Assembly (NCBI GenBank): GCA_964431035.1 | Contig: CAYSIF010000020.1 | Span: forward strand, 1 to 27,467 | Direction of reading: 5' to 3' | Source: Methanobrevibacter_A sp964431035 | GTDB taxonomy: Archaea; Methanobacteriota; Methanobacteria; Methanobacteriales; Methanobacteriaceae | Length of the DNA: 27,467 nt | Part shown: positions 23,454-27,467 of the stretch, one piece after another | How the letters are laid out: every line of letters begins with the position of its first letter | Position numbering within the stretch: position 1 is the first letter of the stretch | Translations under genes and position numbers: made by a program | The notes under the pieces: generated by a model | What the model was told of the DNA's origin: nothing | The model's database searches: none | The model's input: the letters and a program-made list of their open reading frames with translations, nothing else

Positions 23454-24160
23454 ATAATTATACTTCCCATATATTCATGTTTATTAATTTTTATCGGATT
23501 TTCTTTTATGAAAAATTCAAATTTATCTTTATTTGCAATATATAAGTGTGCTAATGCGATACCAACATCAATGTATGGTAAATTAGATACAAATCTCTTT
23601 TTAATAATATTTGGTTTTTTACAGTAAACATCTATTGAATCATTATTATGTTTAAAGTACCATGGTTGTGCATTAATTGCAGATGGAGCATATTGTGCTG
23701 GTTTTAATTTTTCATCAATTTTATCTGAAATCTCTTCTAAATTTTTCCTATTGAATTCATTAAACTCTCTGTAATTGTTATTTTCTGTTTTTCCAAATCC
23801 TATAAATATTATGAAATTGTATCCTTCTATTTTTTCTCCAGTATAACTTGCAAGTCCAATCCAACAGGACCCTAATCCTAAGGATTGTAAGTATAAATCA
23901 ACTTGTTGGTAAATAAAACCTACATTAAGATAACTATTTTTAGATTTTTTTGAAAATATAGCAAGGTAATGTGGTGCAGACCATCTAAGTACTGTTTTAA
24001 CTTCATCTCTTCCTACAATTTTATGTTTTGTTTCAATATCTATTAATGATTGGATATTTGAAATAAAATCTTCAATATCTTTTAAAGTATCTTCAGGTAA
24101 TTGTTCATCTTTAAAGTGCCTAGATGATTTTCTTTTATAAATAATATCTTCAAGAGTCAT
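23450..24160 (-). CDS. Nitroreductase-family flavoprotein (PF14512 type)
   Basis: A 236-residue FMN-type oxidoreductase of the nitroreductase fold. The N-terminus has the typical phosphate-binding Arg pattern YKRKSSRHF, the middle has LGLGSCWIGLASY (family flavin-side motif) and QYAPSAINAQPWYF follows at about 157-170, where the fold usually contacts the flavin. The arrangement, with this Ser/Asn/Gln-Pro motif in the second half, matches the putative TM nitroreductase group. Substrate is unknown. The ATG start has no strong SD. Its stop overlaps the stop of the convergent upstream-strand gene by 4 bp (TTAA shared). Confidence 0.83.
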   Translation of the reverse strand: MTLEDIIYKRKSSRHFKDEQLPEDTLKDIEDFISNIQSLIDIETKHKIVGRDEVKTVLRWSAPHYLAIFSKKSKNSYLNVGFIYQQVDLYLQSLGLGSCWIGLASYTGEKIEGYNFIIFIGFGKTENNNYREFNEFNRKNLEEISDKIDEKLKPAQYAPSAINAQPWYFKHNNDSIDVYCKKPNIIKKRFVSNLPYIDVGIALAHLYIANKDKFEFFIKENPIKINKHEYMGSIII

Positions 24161-24192
24161 AATTCAGTATATTAACTATTCAATTTTTTACT

Positions 24193-24202
24193 AATATAAA
24201 TA
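24193..24202 (+). promoter_or_regulatory. TATA box of the NAD kinase gene
   Basis: The box AATATAAATA lies about 30 nt before the ATG at 24227 and no SD precedes that codon. Transcription would start near 24222-24227, so the mRNA may be leaderless. Confidence 0.45.
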
Positions 24203-24226
24203 TCTAAACATGAAATATTAATTATT

Positions 24227-25009
24227 ATGGAAATTTATATAAATTGCGATAGGAATAAGGAAACTGCTATTAAAACAAGTGAAAAATTAGTGGAATATTG
24301 TAATAAGTTAAATATTATTGTAACTGAAGATGTGGAATCTGCAGATATTATATTCTCTATTGGTGGTGACGGTACTTTTCTTGAGTCTGCTCGTTTATCT
24401 GTTAATGCTAAAATTATTGGTGTGAATTGTGGAACATTAGGTTATTTGACTGATATTAAACCTGATGATTTGGAGAAATCTTTAGAGAGTATTTTAAATG
24501 ATGATTTTTATATTGAGAAGAGAATGATGCTTGATGGTGAAATTTTAAAAGGTGATGGTAGTGTTGTTAGTATTCCTCCTGCATTAAATGAGATTGCTAT
24601 TTCTAAGAATACTTTTGGTGTTGTTAGGTTTGATGCTATTGTTGATGATAAGTTGATTAATTCTTATACTGCTGATGGTATTCTTGTTTGCACTCCTACT
24701 GGTTCTACTGCTTATAATTTGTCTTGTGGTGGCCCTATTGTGGATCCTACTGCTGAGATTTTAACTTTAACTCCTATTGCTCCCCATAGTGTTATTAATC
24801 GTAGTATTATTTTATCTGATACTTCTGAGGTTAAGATTAAAATTACGGAGTTAAGGGATAATACTAGTTCTTATGTTTTGTTTGATGGTCGTCCTATTGA
24901 GGTTACTACAGGTGATGTTGTGAGAATTAGGAAGTCTGATTTTAGTACTAATATTATAAAACTTAATTGGCAGAGTTTTATTGATAATGTGAGAAATACT
25001 ATTAATTAA
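24227..25009 (+). CDS. nadK: NAD kinase
   Basis: Makes NADP from NAD with ATP or polyphosphate. The 260 residues carry the GGDGTFL motif (46-52), the conserved NEIAI (about 125-129), the family motif DGILVCTPTGSTAYNLSCGGPIV (at about 152-174, of which the core TPTGSTAY is the clearest) and DGRP near the C-terminus. The length is normal for archaeal and Gram-positive enzymes. It is a single gene on the + strand, divergent from the nitroreductase gene. The coding strand is T- and G-rich, the same + strand bias seen in neighbouring minus-strand genes to its right. Very confident. Confidence 0.95.
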   Translation: MEIYINCDRNKETAIKTSEKLVEYCNKLNIIVTEDVESADIIFSIGGDGTFLESARLSVNAKIIGVNCGTLGYLTDIKPDDLEKSLESILNDDFYIEKRMMLDGEILKGDGSVVSIPPALNEIAISKNTFGVVRFDAIVDDKLINSYTADGILVCTPTGSTAYNLSCGGPIVDPTAEILTLTPIAPHSVINRSIILSDTSEVKIKITELRDNTSSYVLFDGRPIEVTTGDVVRIRKSDFSTNIIKLNWQSFIDNVRNTIN

Positions 25010-25018
25010 TTATTTTTT

Positions 25019-25477
25019 TTATAACCATTCTTTTATTTCGTTTTCATTTCCTGTTCTTAGTCTTTTTCCTTCTTGCCAGTTTATGTTAGGGTATGCTTGT
25101 TCTAAGTCTTTTTGACATCCTTGGATTCCTGTTCCTCCAGATGTGCAGAATGGTATTATTATTTTTCCATCTGTTTCTATACTTTCTATGAATGTGTTTA
25201 TTATTGTTGGTGCTGTGTACCACCATACTGGGAATCCTATGTAAATGGTTTTGTAGTTTTTTACATCTATTGTTGATTTTATTGGTGGTCTGAATGATTT
25301 GTTGTTCATTTCTTTTGTGGAGCGACTTTCTTTGTCTGTCCAGTTTAAATCTTCTGGCGTGTATTTTATTTCTGGTTCTATTTCAAATAGGTCTGCATTT
25401 AGTGTTTTAGCTATATTTTCACTTACTTTTTTTGTAACTCCACTTGCTGAGAAATATGCTACTAGTTTATCTTCCAT
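25019..25477 (-). CDS. Flavodoxin family protein
   Basis: A 152-residue single-domain flavodoxin-like protein. The FMN phosphate loop is FSASGVTKKV (about 9-18), and the loops IGFPVWWYTAPTIINTF (about 82-98) and PFCTSGGTGIQG (109-120) fit the other flavin contacts. It resembles the flavodoxin-4 group, which includes NAD(P)H-linked and electron-carrier forms. The ATG is set by AGGTGA 4-5 nt upstream, a strong site. Its end converges on the end of the NAD kinase gene 9 bp away. Partner enzyme unknown. Confidence 0.88.
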   Translation of the reverse strand: MEDKLVAYFSASGVTKKVSENIAKTLNADLFEIEPEIKYTPEDLNWTDKESRSTKEMNNKSFRPPIKSTIDVKNYKTIYIGFPVWWYTAPTIINTFIESIETDGKIIIPFCTSGGTGIQGCQKDLEQAYPNINWQEGKRLRTGNENEIKEWL

Positions 25478-25538
25478 AGGCTCACCTACTTTTATTAGAT
25501 TTGTTTGGATAAATAGTGTTTTTTTATTTGGTTGGGGT

Positions 25539-25721
25539 TTATTTTTTGTCTTCTTTTTCTAATAAACCGTTCCAATTATTATCTTCTAAATCTTGTTTTA
25601 CTTGTTTTGCTTCTTCTAGAGAGCCGTAACTTCCAAAAAAATGGTTTTTCTTGTTTATTCTTTTTATTACTTTATATCTATTACCTATCTTGTAGATATT
25701 CAATATTCCTGTATTACTCAT
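25539..25721 (-). CDS. Small protein with a methanogen AP2-like/Arm-type beta domain
   Basis: Only 60 residues. The core YKVIKRINKKNHFFGSYGSLEEAK and the ending LEDNNWNG match a short repeat seen in several methanogen proteins, where strands read as 'Y.V.....GK...FG.Y.TLEEA...RD.LE.N.W' (recalled, not searched). It resembles the three-stranded DNA-binding AP2/Arm domain. Here it occurs once, without a partner domain. A weak GAGATG site precedes the ATG. It lies 61 bp upstream of the flavodoxin gene on the same strand. Confidence 0.6.
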   Translation of the reverse strand: MSNTGILNIYKIGNRYKVIKRINKKNHFFGSYGSLEEAKQVKQDLEDNNWNGLLEKEDKK

Positions 25722-25841
25722 TTTTAAACATCTCGGTAAAACTAATTTGTAAATCTTATTTGTGTAATGGTGTTTTTTAGTTCTATTAATATATTAATCG
25801 TTTTTATTTTTCTTTCTTTTTAAATGTTTTTATTTATACGA

Positions 25842-25860
25842 ACATATTTTTTGAATATGT
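25842..25860 (-). terminator. Hairpin after the radical SAM gene
   Basis: Arms ACATATT and AATATGT with a 5-nt loop form a perfect 7-bp stem 27 nt after the stop codon of the radical SAM gene. Flanking bases (TTTATAC on the left, GTATAAA on the right) extend it with a 3-nt bulge. It could end that transcript or mark the start region of the 60-residue gene. Confidence 0.4.
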
Positions 25861-25887
25861 ATAAATATTTATTTTTGTTTAAATTGT

Positions 25888-27330
25888 TTATTTACCTAAT
25901 TTTTTTAAACGGAATGCAATGTATTGTGTTCCTCCACGCATTACTCTTTTGAATTCTGTCCAGTTGAGGTTTGCTAGGAATGTTTTTCCTATGTATGCGA
26001 AGGAGAAATAGTATTTGCTCATTAGGTTGTCTCTTATTTTTTCTATTTCTTTGTGATCTGCATATGGGTAGTCTACGAGACAGTTTAAGTATCCATCTTC
26101 GTTTAACCATTTGCTATAGTCTTCTGTTATTAGGTAGTTATTTTCTTTTGCCCATTTGTAGAATTCTGTTCCTGGGAATGGTACTGCTTGTTGGAAGAAG
26201 CACATGTCAGGGTAGACTTTTTTTGCAAATTCGTATGTTTCTTGGATTGTTTCTAGGTTGTCTCCTGTTAGTCCTATCATGAAGCATCCGAATACTTTTA
26301 TGTCTAGTTTTCTTGCATTTTCTGCGAATTCTTGTGATTGTTGTAGTGTTATTCCTTTTTTTATGTCGTTTAGAACTTCTTGGTTTCCTGATTCGTATCC
26401 ACATACTAGTAGTCTGCATCCTGCTTCTTTCATTTTTTTCATTGTTTCAAATGTTAGGTCTACTCTTGTATTACAGGACCATACTGGTTTTAATCCTCTT
26501 TTTATGATTTCGTCACAGAATTCTTGTACTCTTTTTTGGTCTACTGTGAATGTGTCGTCTTCTATGAATATTTCTTTGATTTCTGGCATTTCTTTGAGGA
26601 TGTATTCGAATTCGTCTGCTAAGTCTGTTATGCTTCTTGTTCTGTATTTTCGTCCTCCCATTGTTGATGGGTATGAGCAGAAGTTGCAGTGGTTTGGGCA
26701 TCCTCTTGATGATACTATTTGTATCATTGGTTTTTGTGCGAATGCATATGCGTAGTCGTTTACATTTAGGAATTCTTGGTATACTTTGCTTACGTATGGT
26801 AGTTCGTCTAGGTTTTCTAGTGGTGGTCTGTCTTCTGTGTGTTTTATTTCGTTGTTTTCTCTGTATGATACTCCCAGTACTTGGTTTATGTTTTCATGGT
26901 TTTTTATTATGTCTGGTACTGTGTAGTCGTATTCTTGTCTTACTACGTAGTCTATTGCTGGGCATTTGTTTAGTACTTGTTCTGGAAGTATTGTTGCGTG
27001 TGTTCCTCCTACAATTATTTTTGTGTTTGGGTTTTCTTTTTTTATTTGGTTTAGTGTGTTGTAATCGTAATCACATGTTGCGGTGGTTGTTTCTGTCATT
27101 ATGTAGTCAGGATTGTATTTTTTTACTTCTTGGACTGTTTGTTCTATGGTGTATTGTTTTGTTATGCAATCTATTAGTTTACATTCGTATCCTTCTTTTT
27201 GACATACTCCTAAGCTGTATGCTAGCCAGTATGGATAGTAGAGTGTTCCTGATTTTGTTTTTTCTGGCCATCTACTTGCACGGCTTATGTTGAATTTATA
27301 TGGTAAGTTTAAGAATAATATTTTTGTCAT
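25888..27330 (-). CDS. B12-binding-domain radical SAM protein
   Basis: The 480-residue protein has an N-terminal Rossmann-like B12-binding domain (about 1-150, with IIVGGTHATILPEQ) and a radical SAM domain with the cluster motif C211-x3-C215-x2-C218 (RGCPNHCNFC). The DxHxxG motif that supplies the cobalt-ligand His is not seen, so cobalamin would be bound without that His. This is common in the BchE/HpnJ-like subfamily, which joins or modifies hydrocarbon or ring carbons. The substrate is not known. It has GIEESGN-like GYESGNQEVL and FMIGLTGD motifs of radical SAM barrels. The ATG has AAGGAT 6 nt upstream; a TATA box lies near 27392. Family firm, function open. Confidence 0.9.
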   Translation of the reverse strand: MTKILFLNLPYKFNISRASRWPEKTKSGTLYYPYWLAYSLGVCQKEGYECKLIDCITKQYTIEQTVQEVKKYNPDYIMTETTTATCDYDYNTLNQIKKENPNTKIIVGGTHATILPEQVLNKCPAIDYVVRQEYDYTVPDIIKNHENINQVLGVSYRENNEIKHTEDRPPLENLDELPYVSKVYQEFLNVNDYAYAFAQKPMIQIVSSRGCPNHCNFCSYPSTMGGRKYRTRSITDLADEFEYILKEMPEIKEIFIEDDTFTVDQKRVQEFCDEIIKRGLKPVWSCNTRVDLTFETMKKMKEAGCRLLVCGYESGNQEVLNDIKKGITLQQSQEFAENARKLDIKVFGCFMIGLTGDNLETIQETYEFAKKVYPDMCFFQQAVPFPGTEFYKWAKENNYLITEDYSKWLNEDGYLNCLVDYPYADHKEIEKIRDNLMSKYYFSFAYIGKTFLANLNWTEFKRVMRGGTQYIAFRLKKLGK

Positions 27331-27387
27331 TTTTTAATCCTTTTATTAATTGATTTTTTTTATTCTTTTTAATTTTTGTTTTATTAT

Positions 27388-27396
27388 TTATATAAT
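27388..27396 (-). promoter_or_regulatory. TATA box of the radical SAM gene
   Basis: ATTATATAA on the minus strand lies about 60 nt before the ATG at 27330, giving a transcription start near 27366 and a leader of about 35 nt that contains the SD AAGGAT. Confidence 0.45.
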
Positions 27397-27467
27397 GTTA
27401 TCTTATTAAAGACACTGTTAGAAAGTTTAGAAAAAATTTTTGTTTAATGAGCTTATTTTTCATATTT

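Noticed and set aside
1..27467. tRNA or rRNA genes
   Set aside because: No G+C-rich island or T-loop sequence such as GGTTCGAATCC was seen in the gaps; such genes stand out strongly in AT-rich genomes.

Overview
The window is very AT-rich (by eye about 25-28% G+C) and its gene set points to a hydrogenotrophic methanogen of the Methanobacteriales, most likely Methanosphaera or a close relative. The support is an F420-type sulfite reductase (Fsr-like) fusion, two DUF4013 membrane proteins, an MTH538-type TIR-like protein, DUF169, TATA boxes about 25 nt from starts, and GGTGA-type ribosome binding sites. This is inferred from families and composition, not from a database match.

Layout. 169-2835: a MarR regulator and two DUF4013 membrane proteins. 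2884-4918: DUF169 protein and type I glutamine synthetase (glnA), transcribed together. 5140-12807: five genes in one direction that look like a DNA-repair island: an MrfA/YprA-like DEAD helicase, a 98-residue unknown, an MrfB/YprB-like DEDDh exonuclease, a UvrD-family helicase and a Cas4/RecB-type nuclease with an Fe-S cysteine set. 12955-13706: an esterase whose last residues are put out of frame by an apparent 1-nt deletion. 13707-14364: a long convergent gap with operator-like palindromes and repeats. 14365-15626: MBL-fold hydrolase and a ferritin-like protein that appears to have lost ferroxidase ligands, behind a palindromic operator candidate. 15762-18665: a long U32 (RlhA-type) protein with an MTH538 TIR-like protein. 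18824-19362: tandem half-size membrane proteins. 19643-20684: RNase III (rare in archaea) and an unknown protein. 20813-22879: Fsr-like sulfite reductase. 22995-25009: unknown protein, nitroreductase and NAD kinase. 25019-27330: flavodoxin, a 60-residue protein and a B12-binding radical SAM protein. No rRNA, tRNA, CRISPR array, transposase or insertion sequence was seen.

The observations most worth following are the five-gene repair island, the abrupt reversal of strand composition inside its UvrD gene, the TIR-like/U32 gene pair, and several palindromes: two hairpins 15-18 nt after stop codons, an operator at a start site, and an unexplained pair in a convergent gap.
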